Below are positions 52,591 through 64,000 of a stretch of 64,000 nucleotides of DNA, piece by piece. The notes under the pieces were generated by a model. It did no database searches. It was not told where the DNA came from and saw nothing but the letters and a program-made list of their open reading frames with translations. Source of the stretch: Centroberyx gerrardi (Eukaryota > Chordata > Actinopteri > Beryciformes > Berycidae); NCBI RefSeq assembly GCF_048128805.1, contig NC_136005.1:9847504-9911503 (forward strand), in the 5' to 3' direction. Made by a program: the position numbers and the translations under genes. The number at the start of each line of letters is the position of its first letter. The first letter of the stretch is position 1.

Positions 52591-52713
52591 AGAAGACACT
52601 ACTTACCTGCCGTCCTTCATCTGGGTCTTCTTAGGGAGCCTGAAGCACAGCGTTTGGGTCATGGTGGGCTCAGGTCCATCCTCTTCATGGAAGTGCTGGA
52701 GGTTCATCTAAAT

Positions 52714-52874
52714 CAGTGGTTCTGAACCCTGTGCCGCCGAGGCCCGAGAGGTCTGCAGGTTTTCATCCCAACACAGATTAGCACACCTTCAAGTGAAATC
52801 ACTGCTGTAGCGTTTGGTTGGAATGAAAACCTGCAGACTGTCGGGCCCCGATGGCAAGCGGTTGAGAGCCGCTG
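52714..52874. mobile_element. Compact hAT-like MITE with terminal inverted repeats
   Basis: It starts CAGTGGTTCTGAACCCTGTG and ends GCGGTTGAGAGCCGCTG. Inside, GTCTGCAGGTTTTCATCC and its near reverse complement GGAATGAAAACCTGCAGAC extend the inverted repeat, so most of the 161 bases can fold on itself. Flanking ATCTAAAT and GTCTAAAC agree at 6 of 8 positions, compatible with a mutated 8-bp target duplication. Confidence 0.65.
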
Positions 52875-52879
52875 GTCTA

Positions 52880-53084
52880 AACAGCCATCCAGCACACTGC
52901 GGGACCGTCCCACCAGCCTCAGCCTCAAGTACAGTATTAGTGGATCTCAGCAACATTAGATGGGTGATATCCAGAATCCTTTACAAGACCCCTGTCTTTC
53001 TGAACTTGAATCAATCTGACCAAGAAATCATGTGTGACTGTGAGATGTGTGTGGGCAACAAAGAACATCAGTGTTTGTGGTGAG
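52880..53084 (+). other. Possible orphan exon, Cys-rich
   Basis: A plus-strand frame ending SDQEIMCDCEMCVGNKEHQC is followed by a good GTGAGT donor at 53080-53085. The frame is open for 89 codons back to 52814, partly inside the MITE. No acceptor stands out and no family is recognised. It could be a lineage-specific exon, perhaps non-coding and upstream of the receptor gene. Confidence 0.2.
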
Positions 53085-53277
53085 TCTCTGTCTCTTAGTT
53101 AGATTCCACCACTCAAAACCGTGTTTTTAGTGGCAGCCTCGCTGGGCTTTTATTTTGAAAAGAAAATGCGCTTTGGCAACAAAACTGGAAATGGAATTGT
53201 GTCTAGTTTCACGAAAGTCACGCTGCCGTCATAACCGGAGGTCCAGCCTAACACAGATTTTAAGATATAAGGCCAAT

Positions 53278-53279
53278 GC

Positions 53280-53331
<52 letters not shown>
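53278..53331. repeat. (TG)n microsatellite
   Basis: A pure TG run of about 52 bases, 530 bases upstream of the receptor start codon. Confidence 0.95.
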
Positions 53332-53334
<3 letters not shown>

Positions 53335-53858
53335 TCAGTACCTACATGTTGTATTGTCCTCCCTCTAACAATAGAGCCTGAACTTGTACTGTTGCTCTGT
53401 ATGTGTGTGTGTGATGATTTTTGGTGAAATGTAGTACATCGGGAGACAAAACAGTGAATTTGGCATTATGCCATTTAGCACCCATGCTGCTGAGAGATCA
53501 GAAGTTGATGTGGTGCTGCTGGTGGGCCGGTCCAGCAAAACATCAGGGATGGGCTCAAATTTATTCAAATGAGAAAATGGGACAGAGCCAAAAACTCCTC
53601 CCCCTCTCTCCCATGACTTATGGGAAATAATTTGAGCACACAGTAGAGCACAGTAGTAGTGCAGTAGTGGCTGGTGCAGGCTGAAGTAGTCCAGAATAGA
53701 TCATTGGATGATACTCCAGCCCCTCCTTGCTCCAACAGAGCTCCATTGATGTTTGTACACAAGCTGAGCTGAGAGCCAGACAGAGGGAAAACCGGTCTAG
53801 ACTCGAGACTTGCTCCACTTGCCTTCCTGGAGCTGAAACCCTTCACCTCTTCTTCAGA

Positions 53859-56800
53859 ATGGACAGAGGCTCTCGACTGACCCAAATGATGCTTTACATT
53901 GGCTTTTGCTATGCTGCTGCTACAGGTGGAGATTGTTTGTTTCTTTAATATGTTTTGAAAAATAGTTTTATTACAATGGATATGTATTTTACTCCTGCTA
54001 AGCATATATGACTGAGACATGACCAGAGGTAGTATTATAGTATCATAGTATTATATAGTAGTATTATATATTATGTATATAACATAGTACATCACATTTT
54101 TGGGGTGTTTTATGAGAGATCAGAGATGGATTGGTTCACTCTGGATCAAAGTTTGAAATGTTATTGATATGATAAAATGTTATGTTATCCCTTATGCATA
54201 AGGTTGTAATTACTGATGGTGCAGTGTGTACTTTTTCAGAAACAGTCCCATGTTAAAGAATCTCTTTTCAAGATTTCCTATGTTGCTCATGACAGTAAAT
54301 AGTTAGTAAACAGTAAACAGTGATTCTGATGCAAAAAACAGATAACCTGGGAGAAAACATAATGTTCCTTTGTCAGTCAGATTCATGTACATTACTCAAT
54401 GCTCTCTCTCCCCTCTGTCTTCTGCAGAGTTACTCCTGAGCCCGAGCCAGCCAAGTTGTATCTTCATCGCCTATGATAAAGTGACATGCTACTGGACGCC
54501 AGGGAAGGACTCCCCCTCGGACACTGTCTATACTTTGGAGGCTAACATGTAAGACACTATCAACCACAACATCAACAATACTTAGTACAAGCAAGTGCTA
54601 CATATTTTTGTTACATGAACTGTATGTGTTGTGAGAGAGATCAAGCAGCATTTATTTTAATAAAGCAGATAGGCCGTCTGAACCACTGGAAACATTTCTG
54701 GCTGGGCTGGGGGATGTAGGCTACAAGCTGGGTGCTGGTACCATACCAATACAGAGAAACAGCCCACTGCTGTCTCCCCTAACCCAGATGTGAAAAATAT
54801 TGTCAAAAGAATTAGAAGTGGCTTGCCACCTTATTTATCTACTTTTATATAATTTTTCTGGCCTCATGAAGGGCCATCCTAAGGAGGTTGATGGATCATA
54901 TTGAAATTGGTTGCAAGCTGTGGAGGGGTTGCTCCTGCCTCAAAATGAGCTCAACAGATTATCAAAGCTATCAAAATGTAACCCTGTGAAAGATCGACTA
55001 CAAAATTGGTTAGGCCCCTCTATATTGACATTTTGATATGCAATAATTTATTGGGAAATACACTACTTTACAAATAACACTACTTGATCCACATTGGGTT
55101 TACATAGGCTGGCACTGGTTTTTGCCCTGAGGAATATTTGCATTGCAAAACCTTGGTTTACAAACCTGGTCACATATACTCCACACACTCATAGAGGCTT
55201 CGTAGTTGTGACACAAATCTCCTAGCAACCATGGCTGGAGCCAGGTGTATCCGAAAATTCGCTATGCAAAAATAACGGCTATATAACAACATAGCTAGTC
55301 AGGGGAGCGTGTCTATGTTCCCTCAGCCCTATGTTCCCTCAACCCTATCCCAACTTACCTTCTGACAGCCTTGACCGCACGCTTGCTCTAACCTTAACCT
55401 CAGTGACCTCATGCCTCAACCCAACCACCTCATCTGCCCTGGAACCCCTAACCTCAACCATACGAGCTCTTTGCCTAAACACATAGGGCTGAGGGAACAT
55501 AGGGATGACCCCCTAGGCAGATATCTGAAAAAGATAGTGGTAGTGTGGGTGTAGGTCAATTTAGTAACTGCTGAAAATAAAAATGAATGGTGTGGATGGA
55601 TTTGATTCCAGATTTAGGTTACTGTGACAGTTAATAGTTTTGTCTTTAGCTCTAGTCTCTACTTCAAAACCCTGTGAGTTGTAGCTTGAGGAGAATCAGC
55701 TCAGTTTCTGGCTTTGTTAGCTTGCTAACCAGCTAGCAAGCTAATTTAGCAAAGCAACTAATGTTAACACGCAACTACTAACCACAAATAATTATATCTG
55801 CTAGTGTTACCTACTGTGCAAATCAAATGTGTTAACAACAAGATACTGATAGATGACCTGCTACGGTTATAAGCTGACATCTGAACACAAAATCGATCAG
55901 ATGTTTCAGTGCCAAAATGATCACTCCCCAGTCAAAAACAGCACAGAAATTAAGCATGTTAATACTGTTGATACAGCAAATTTTAAGTTTAGAAATGCAA
56001 TCAGTTTTTGTCATCCATTGTTAACAAAGAGCTGGGGACCTCCAATATGGCTGCCAGAGACTGCATCATGTCACCAGAAAGCCGTCTATACAATAGAAAA
56101 CCCTTTGGTCTATCTAGTGGTTTACATTTTGTTTTGCCCTAGCATTACTATTCCTCATGTTTTAGGGTGTCTCCTTAAAAAAACAGGCTAGGCTGAATGA
56201 TAGATCACTCTTGGCAAAAGAAATATTCATCACCGACAAAATCTACTAAAGAAGGCTGTTGTCCTGTGCTTTTTGAGGTGTCATTTTTATTATGTCATGT
56301 GTTGTAATTTAGTGTTACAGGCCTAATTATGTGATGCATTCGTTGGTGATGAGCAATATAAGTTCAGATGGTTCCATTCCATTCTGTCTATCTTGGTAAT
56401 TCTGCTTATAATGCCTATAATTTTTATTCATGTCCACTTAGCAGGAGATAACAAAACCATTTAGCCTGTGCTATGATGCCATGAATGCATATTTTTTTGC
56501 TATGTTTGGTTTCGTTTGATCCCAGACGGTAATGTTCTACTGACTGAGATACAAAGACCCATGGCATGGTGCAGGACTATAAATACTGTAAAACAATGGT
56601 TCCTCCACGCTTCACTCTGGGATTTCCTGGCCCTGAAAGAACAGAGGGTGATAACAACCATCTTAAAACCAGCCTTGAATCACACAATAAGTCATATCCC
56701 TAATCAGTGTATCTTGGCTTATTCCTTATGATGGCCACACACTTCAGAGGGTTCAAGCTATATATAGTGCTATCCTCCTCTAGGAACCTCTCTGCAGCTG

Positions 56801-58685
56801 GGAAGTTGAAACAATTCTCGCTTGTCCATTAATCGTTCATGTCTTCCTAAGTGTGCTGGTGTCAGTAAGCTTTTACTGAGTCAACACAGTTGCACATAAT
56901 TGTCTATATGTTATCATTAGAGTCAACTGTTTTGACCTCATCAGATAATGGAAAACTGGGCAGAATTTTACTGCTGTCATGGTTTGAATGATGTCCACAA
57001 CAGATTAAATTGAAACGTGCGTCAACTACAGTACATGGCAAAAGGACTTCTTAGGAAAACTATGGTAACTTCCTAGTCTAATGATTCCTTTGAGACATCC
57101 TCGGACTAATGGATGGAAATCCTTGTGCTATTATGGCTTCACTATCGGGACTGCACACAGTGAGTCACGATTACTGAGTAAATTTTTTATTTTTCATATT
57201 TTGTAAATGGACTGAACAAATGAATGAACAATAAGCAGTTATAGTCAACATCCCACTTTAGAATAAGTGCATGTGCTATCCACAAGGGAGGAGGCTCTGA
57301 GATACTGTGTGTTCAACTAATGCCTGCTGCACACACCCATCAAGGGGTGAGCAAGGGAGGATGATCCATAGAGGATAGGAAGGATGGTCCTCCCCAATTT
57401 TTTAGCTTTTTCCTTGGAAAAATAGGTTGCTTAGTACTTAGACTTAAAAAATATTAAAACCACGGCTTCATTCCGCAATTTACCGAACCCTGTCCGGCAT
57501 TTTACCAAGCCATGTCCTGTTCAACTTTTCGAGTCACCATCTTCCAATCTTTGATTAGAGTGCCACATTGTACATAATAATTGGGATGTGCAAAATAGTT
57601 TTGTTTAATTTTTTAACCTTTACTTATTGAGGCAAGTGTTGCTGAGCTTACATGCTTTTGTTCATCAATGCCCTGCTTCATATTTATACATTTTTACACA
57701 TTCAGATGTGGGAGCTGCCCAGCACAGACTTCTGCTGTCGGCCACTGACCAGCTCCACTGCAGCATTTAGGGGTTAGATGCCTTGCTCAAGGACACCTCA
57801 CAAGTAGTTGTTGACAGATTGTTTGAGCATTACTGATTCACTTCCCTTGCCCAGAGTTTCCGGCCATAAGCCTGCTTCCTGAGCTTTCAGTTTTGCTGCC
57901 CACGTATACTGGTTCCTTCTTGAGAACAGATGTGTAATTGCTGCATGTGGATGTAGTATGTTATAACCAGAACGGAAACAGTCCTTGTCTTAAACCAATA
58001 TATGATTCAGAATCTACTTATAATAAAGAGGGACAATTTCATCACACCATTCTTCAATTCTTTATTTGCTCTCCATTCAGACCCATTGCTGTATCTAAAA
58101 TGCAAACAAAAGTGCCATTGCATAGTCAACGATGTAGCTACAGTAAGTAGTCTATCTCTCAACACTCTCCCATAGTTCCTGAGGAGAATTTAGCAGTATC
58201 CAATAGTATTTTGTTTTTTTTAACATTAATGGGCTTCCAGCTTGGATTTAGTGCCAAACACACAAAAAGTAAATCAAGACAAGGAAAAGTTAATTGTTGT
58301 GGTTGTTGTTTTTTTGTTTGTTTTTTCCCATATTAGGTTTGCAAAGATATGCTTTACAACCGCACTCTTCTATTGTGCACTGTACAACGCCACTGGCAGA
58401 GTTGGACGTTAAGTTTGCATATGTATTTAGGATTTAGGATTTTAGGATTTATTTATTCGCACCAAGCAAGAAAAACAATAAAGACAATACAAAACAAAAC
58501 AAAAGGGCAGGTGCCGGAGAGGTTTGAAACCTAAGTGGGCTTATAAAAGTACCTCACCAATAAAAATGAAATTATATGATGTATACAATGGAAATAACAA
58601 TAACACCAAAAAACGAAATCAAGACAATATAACAAACAAAAAACAAACCAAAAATACACACAAAAAAAAAACAAGTAAATTAAAA

Positions 58686-58728
<43 letters not shown>

Positions 58729-60648
58729 TGTATGTGATTAGGTTACATTACATAGGAGTAGGCTGTTGGGTGGCTTGATTCATCGAGCTGACTCCCAATC
58801 TGTGCTTTTACTAATGGACGATGATGTTTTGGCAATATGAATGTGGGAATTCCAGAGTAGAGAACCTCTGTATCTAATTGAGAATTGACTATGTGTGGTG
58901 CGGCAGAGGGGGGGATGAAGGTCATCAGCATGTCTTGTGTTATGTGAGTGGATTGAGAGAATCAAGAATCCATTGAAAGATTTAGGCAGTATATTTGAAA
59001 GGTAAGTGTATTTGTAGATGAAAGTGCATGTTTGAAGGATGTTAATATTGTACGCGCACACATGCAAGTGGATCTGTATGTGCCTGCATGCATGCTTATG
59101 CACCCATGTTTATGTGTGTACACAGGACAAGACGCAACTGTGAGTCCTTCAAGCCATCCTTCAGCTGTACCAGGGTAAATCAGACACAGTGCTCTGGCAA
59201 GATTAGCTCTCCTGACCGCCGGTACTCTGTCAGAGTAACAGCCAACAGCTCTACAGCAGAAGTCAGTTCACCCACCATCTGCATCTACGCCATGGATGCT
59301 GGTAAAGACACCTACATAAGTACTGTAGCTGTAATGTAGGGTTTCTTTCCAAAAGGCTCTGCACAGTACAACATGGATAACATATGCTATTAGGCAGATG
59401 ATTTTATTCAAAGCACTTTACAATACCATTACCAATTACCAATACCAATACCAACATCACTGCCAGTGCTGGTGCCTTGCTCTACATTGAGCAACACAGG
59501 ACCATTTAAAAAAAAAAAAATTCCAACATTTGGAAAAAAGTTACCTGATATTCATTGCTCACTGTTAACAAAAGTACAGAGGATTCAAATAATCTCAAAG
59601 GTTACGTTTTTATAAGCAAAGGTCTTAAATTTGCTAATAACTTCAGTAGTAATTCATAGTGATTATTTTGTAGAAGTAGGTGTCACATTTTTAAAAAGGT
59701 GAATATCCCTTTTTGGAAAGAACCTCTTCAGGTATAGCTAACTTGACAGTGTACTGCGAAGATTGTGAATAAAAACTTCATTTTCAGTTGGATTGGTAGG
59801 CTGTGATTCGGCTAGAAATTATAAAATCTGACAATCTTCTTATTGCTGGGCTTGCTCCATATTATATATTTCATACATGTGGGCACTGTCATTGTCCCAT
59901 GCTGTATTTTCAACAGCTTGAAGTCATTTGTCCATACCTGGCATCTATTGATGTTGCTGAAGTTAATATATATCTCTACATTCTCCCTCCTGACCCCTCT
60001 TTCTCCAGTGAAGCTGCGCAGGCCGGTCCTGTCTAATCTGGGACCAGTCAAAGACAAACCCAGGTGTCTGGAGCTGCAGTGGCACAACCCTGAAGTCTTT
60101 GCTCTAACCCACGAATCGACCTGTTCTGGCCTTGTGAACTACCAGCTACAATACAGCACAGATGATCAGGTGTGGTAATACACTGATACTCCTTGAATAC
60201 CTGGCTGTATATTTTGTTGGAAGCACTGGACCTCATAGTACATAAAAAGAGGTCGTATACTCTGTATAACTGTACTCTTGACTGCACCACTGCAGTAGCC
60301 TCAACACGCCTGCTTCTGGTGCCCATGTAGGTTTGGAATCACATTAACTCAGTGGAAATGGAGGTGTGGTATGCAGGATTTTTCATTTATTCATATGTCT
60401 CCTCTTTGTTCCTCTTTCTACCAGCCTGAGTCCCAGACAGTGGAGGGTTATCTGGATGAGCAGCTCCAGTACCAGGAGTGTGTAGACTCTCTGAACACAA
60501 ACGAGACAGTTCATCTCGGTGGCCTGTGTTCCTTCAGCCCGTTTACACAGTACACAGTCCGGCTCCGCCAGCGCTACAATGACTCCAGTTACTGGAGCGA
60601 GTGGAGCGACCAACTACAGAGCTGCACAGGGATGGCAGGTGAGAGAAT

Positions 60649-60699
<51 letters not shown>

Positions 60700-63600
60700 C
60701 CAGAGAGAGAGCCAGAGAGCACATAGTACACACACACGTGTTTGTTTGTTTCAACCTAATTCACTGTATTACTCAATCTTATTACACCAAATTCCATTGA
60801 ATGTAATGATAAACAGACAATGTTTTACAATTTAAAACCACAATTTGGATATCATAATGATCACTGTCTACAATAAATAACTATATTTCAAGATCTGCAC
60901 AATAATGTTTGTATCCTTAATATCAACTCTAAATGCCTTTTTTTCCACTTTAAATATGTTTCTAGGTAATCAACAAACAAATCAGTACCTATTCTTTCAA
61001 AATTATATATAATTTCTTCAGTGACTGCCTCAGATACTGGTAATTTTTGCAAATTACTTTAATTCAATTTCACATGGAATTGGTCTGATCTGAAAAATGA
61101 GAGGGGGGGGGGGGGGGTAGGCTGTCATCAGGCTTTAGCAAGGAAGAGCAGAGAATATTGTATTTTCTGTCATTGACTCAGGGGTCAGAGCATAATAACT
61201 GCCTGACATCATTACAGGGCAACTGAGTTTACTGTTTGGAAAGCCCTTAAAACTGCTGAAGGCCAATCCTCTGACTATCAGAATGGACCAATAACAGAAA
61301 TGTAACTTTACTCTCACGTCAAGTCAATATCTTCAAACCCAACCCCAGAAAAATGCACTTAAACCCCTTTAGCGTCAACAACCTAAGTCAAAATATCCAG
61401 GCTAAGTACGCAAGTTCTATGTTGAAGTGTTTCAACACAAGTTGGCCCAAGAAATGCTCTCTGGGACCTTCACCATTGTTCACTGCCAACTGACCCAAAC
61501 CCCAACTGAAAGCAGATCTCAGCCATTGTTTGCTTGAACTGCGTGATCAAATCGTTGTGTTTATACGATTACTCCATTTTTTCACAGCACCATAATGTTA
61601 ATGGGAGAGGGAGGAGCAGCTGGCTATTTTGTGTCATCTGTTAGAGTTGACCTCTGTGTCTGGAGAGAGAACCTCTGCGCTGTGCGTTTCTGTAGCAGTC
61701 TCCCTCTCATCCTCCTTTTATCTCCAAGAACAACCGTACTTTGTTGCATTCTCCTCACACAAATAACATTTCCAAATTATTCTTATAATCTGTTTTATAT
61801 TTATTTCAGTATCAGATTGCTGTGGTTTGACACTTTGGCAATACACTGAGTACCAGAGAGTTCACACAAGAATTGGTCAATTTATTACATTTCTGCACAA
61901 CTTAACTGATACTATGTCAATAGCAGTGAACCCTACCCATCTGGTACCCCAAGCAGATTAACAAAAAATTATTTACAAATGATATTCTCTACTGTACCAC
62001 TGAGGTCTGAGCAGAGATGCAAAAGAAGGTCTGAGCATGTAAAATGCTGCAGACTGGATTAAAAGTTAAGCAGCAGTCCTCAGCAGTGTTGTAAAAGATT
62101 ACTAAAGGACCTGAGGGTGGATCTCACTCTCAGCTGACACTGGACTGTGGGTGGACCAGTTGTGACTTTAAGTGTTTATAAAGTGAGCAGCAACGATTGT
62201 ATACAGGCTCGTACAGTAACCACCAGTGATTCTATGCACTTAATGGGGGAATCTGATTCTATTTTTAGATCTGTAGTATGGCTATTCATGAATGGTGATT
62301 GCCTACAACTACTGATTGTCATGATGCTGCTCTCTTGGTCAGGTCATTCTTGAAAAAGGGATGGGGGAGTCTGGTTGATGAAAATATACTGCTTCTTGTT
62401 TGTTTGTTTGTTTGTTTGTTTATTTGTTTGTTTGTTTGTTTGTTTGTCATTGTTTCTCCCAGCCCCGATCACTGCTCCACAACTATGGAGAACCGTAAAG
62501 CCTTCAGATGTTCCTCACCAGAGACAAGTGACTCTACTGTGGAAGGTGAGAAAACTTACTTACTTACTTACTTACTGACTTACTGACTTACTTACTTACT
62601 TACTACCTTTTATAAAACTAACTAACTTTTAAAGACTAAATGCACATTTCTCATTGTTCTTAATGTTCTTAGATTCTCTGACTTTCTCTGAGACTAATGT
62701 CGATTTCCTCTAATTCCTGTGACTCAGTTTTCTGTGTGAATTAGTATCAACATCCATATTGAGCCAACTGTTTTAGCAAGTGTTTTAGCATATTATTGTT
62801 AAGCGTCAGTCTCATTTTTCCTATGAAGCCCCTTTCATGCCAGTGCCAAGTATTTTCGCTGATGCGGGACCTGTCAGTCCTAATCTCAGTGTTAATCTCA
62901 ATGTTGATCTTGTCTCCCATCCAGTCTCCTCCCAAGAGTCAGACAGCTTGTGCCAGCCTGTGGTTTAATGTGTCCTGCCAGTCTGAAAAATCCCACAATG
63001 CACTGGAAAATGGGAGCTGCCTGAGCCTGACAGCCACTTCCTGTCAGCTGACCCTGCCTGCGGAGCGCTCCTCCTGCTCTCTGACGATGTCCAACTCTGC
63101 CGGCACCTCCCCTGCAGCCCGGGTCACCCTCCCTGCACCCACAGACGCAGGTCCGCTCTGCTGAGTCTCAACACTGGAATATGAATCCTTTTATAGTATA
63201 CGCATTTGAAGGCTTTCGTTCCAAAATGCTATATATCCATTTTGGGGGGAAAATGCTACCTGAAATTCATGAGTCAATATTTCAAAAATACAGATAATTC
63301 TGTCCACAAAAGCTATTTCGTAAGCAACGGTCTTAAATCATAATTTTAATAGTAACTCACAATGTGCTTTACCTTTATACTAGCAATGGTTTTATAAGAC
63401 TATGTGCCATTATTTAATTTTTTTAATAGTAGATAGATATGTTGTACATAGATAGATAGTAGATACCAGATATTTTGAAATGCAACTCTTCATTTATTAT
63501 TCAATTATTCAATTATTCAATTATTATTAATCAATTTATTTTTTAATTAAAGTAATAATCTGCAGCTTGTTCATATAAATAAATTGTCTGTTTTGCTACT

Positions 63601-63700
63601 TTCTATCACAGAGGGATACCATATAATAGTGATTCAACCTATAACCAGTTCTTTTACATTTGATGTTCTAAACTCCTATGAGGGAATCCTTCTTTCCTGG
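53859..63700 (+). CDS. Class I cytokine receptor, IL-27Ra/IL-12Rb1-like (3' end outside window)
   Basis: Coding exons: 53859-53925, 54428-54548, 59126-59301, 60009-60169, 60425-60638, 62463-62545, 62925-63150, and from 63612 (end unclear, donor near 63723 or 63771). All phases match. Exon 1 is a signal peptide (MDRGSRLTQMMLYIGFCYAA). Exons 2-3 form the first cytokine-receptor module with paired Cys (PSCIFIAYDKVTCYW, RRNCESF, FSCTRVNQTQC). Exons 4-5 form the second, ending in YWSEWSD (WSXWS box, residues about 232-236, bases 60593-60607). Exons 6-7 make a fibronectin-III module (APITAPQLWRTV...VTLLWK; NGSCLSLTATSCQL). Exon 8 opens another (GILLSWEKSS). The transmembrane and signalling parts lie beyond the right edge. 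The protein should sit in the plasma membrane and signal through JAK/STAT. The SAPxxVW-LLLWK pattern and Cys/Ser-rich third module resemble IL27RA; IL12RB1 or another gp130-family member remains possible. Confidence 0.85.
55313..55502. mobile_element. Small element with perfect 22-bp inverted repeats
   Basis: The arms at 55313-55334 and 55481-55502 are perfect reverse complements (core TATGTTCCCTCAGCCCTATG), separated by 146 bases rich in CCTCA/AACC words and without coding capacity. The left arm is followed by a partial extra copy (TTCCCTCAACCCTAT). Perfect arms imply a young insertion or strong pairing selection. The transposon superfamily is not clear. Confidence 0.65.
57660..57860. repeat. 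Dispersed repeat, copy 2
   Basis: The phrase CACTGACCAGCTCCACTGCAG then GGGGTTAGATGCCTTGCTC then AAGGACACC matches the layout of the repeat at 36829-36975 in mier2. The shared order of words supports one family. Confidence 0.45.
58687..58718. repeat. (GT)n microsatellite
   Basis: A pure GT run of about 32 bases followed by GAGAGAGAG, in receptor intron 2. Confidence 0.9.
60649..60700. repeat. (GT)n(GA)n compound microsatellite after a receptor donor
   Basis: GT at 60651-60679 followed by GA to 60699. It begins 12 bases past the GTGAGA donor of the WSXWS exon. Confidence 0.9.
61101..61118. repeat. Poly-G run
   Basis: A run of about 16 G on the plus strand in a receptor intron, read directly. 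Such runs are prone to sequencing error and to G-quadruplex formation. Confidence 0.8.
62396..62448. repeat. (TTTG)n tetranucleotide repeat
   Basis: About 13 copies of TTTG with one TTTA interruption, ending 14 bases before the acceptor of exon 62463-62545. It thus occupies the polypyrimidine tract region. Confidence 0.9.
62553..62605. repeat. (TTAC)n tetranucleotide repeat
   Basis: About 12 copies of TTAC with two GACT interruptions, starting 8 bases after the donor of exon 62463-62545. The exon is therefore bracketed by two different tetranucleotide repeats. Confidence 0.9.
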
Positions 63701-64000
63701 GAAAAATCCTCTGCAGCACAGAAAGTGATGTGTTTTACATTGAACAGCGTATTGTGTGGAATAAATAAAAGTAGGTAGAAGAAATATAAGAAGCCGCAGT
63801 CTAGAGTGAGAGTCGTATTATTACAGAATGTCGTGCCAGCACCTATATTGAGTGCAAAACACCAAAGCAATGACCGCTTATCACCAAAAGTATCGCCACT
63901 TTAATGTCATTTCATTTTGAATTCATGTAATTTCTGAATGTTTAAATATCATCTTTCAAATAACATTTTAAGACACCGATGTTGCTGAGAGCAACATAAA

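Larger units (their letters stand above)
54549..59125. other. Receptor intron 2 (4.6 kb)
   Basis: The longest intron in the receptor gene. It holds a perfect inverted-repeat element (55313-55502), a dispersed repeat (about 57660-57800), an A-rich stretch at 58590-58680 and a GT run at 58687-58718. No additional exon was recognised. Confidence 0.6.

Noticed and set aside
53565..54020. Minus-strand frame of 151 codons
   Set aside because: It is antisense to the first receptor exon and its leader, with no domain; the plus-strand signal peptide and phase-matched exons explain the region.
62147..62353. Extra receptor exon in the intron before 62463
   Set aside because: The frame has no bounding splice sites in a compatible phase, and the exons on either side join correctly without it.

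Overview
The window is nuclear DNA of a ray-finned fish, most likely a percomorph teleost. The evidence is intron-rich vertebrate genes, dense CA/GT microsatellites, tRNA-derived SINEs, LINE tails and short hAT/Tc1-type elements typical of teleosts, and small gene spacing. Nothing prokaryotic, no CRISPR array and no viral gene was seen.

Four protein-coding loci can be supported. (1) 7482-8681, minus: an intronless sphingosine-1-phosphate receptor, best matched to S1PR5. (2) 22876-25903, minus: a six-exon Islet-class homeobox gene, rebuilt here from phase-matched splice sites (304 aa). Its homeodomain and C-terminal Islet motif are intact. Its first LIM domain has lost most zinc ligands and its second LIM domain is reduced to a stub. 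(3) 30581-47500, plus: a MIER2-type corepressor subunit with ELM2 and SANT domains. Every exon junction from the second visible exon to the stop codon keeps frame, and the extreme N-terminus is unresolved. (4) 53859 to beyond the right edge, plus: a class I cytokine receptor with signal peptide, paired cysteines, a WSEWS box and further fibronectin-III modules, most like IL-27 receptor alpha or IL-12 receptor beta 1.

Layout. 1-7.4 kb is probably the 3' UTR of an unseen plus-strand gene (AATAAA near 924), then intergenic DNA with microsatellites and one hAT-like element. 7.4-9.9 kb holds the S1P receptor and its GC-rich upstream region. 9.9-22.7 kb has no confident gene. 22.7-26.1 kb is the Islet-like gene with a TATA-box promoter. 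26-30.5 kb is non-coding and includes a possible enhancer. 30.5-47.5 kb is mier2, with many repeats in its introns. 47.5-53.8 kb is mier2 3' sequence, repeats and two doubtful exon-like pieces. 53.8-64 kb is the receptor gene.

The genes do not form a pathway in the bacterial sense. In human, S1PR5, MIER2, IL27RA and IL12RB1 all lie on chromosome 19p13, so the group resembles a conserved block; this is from general knowledge and was not computed. The most unusual item is the Islet-like gene. It keeps Islet DNA recognition but should have lost the normal LIM-dependent contacts with LDB/CLIM cofactors, and one of its exons is open in two frames with coordinated alternative acceptors.
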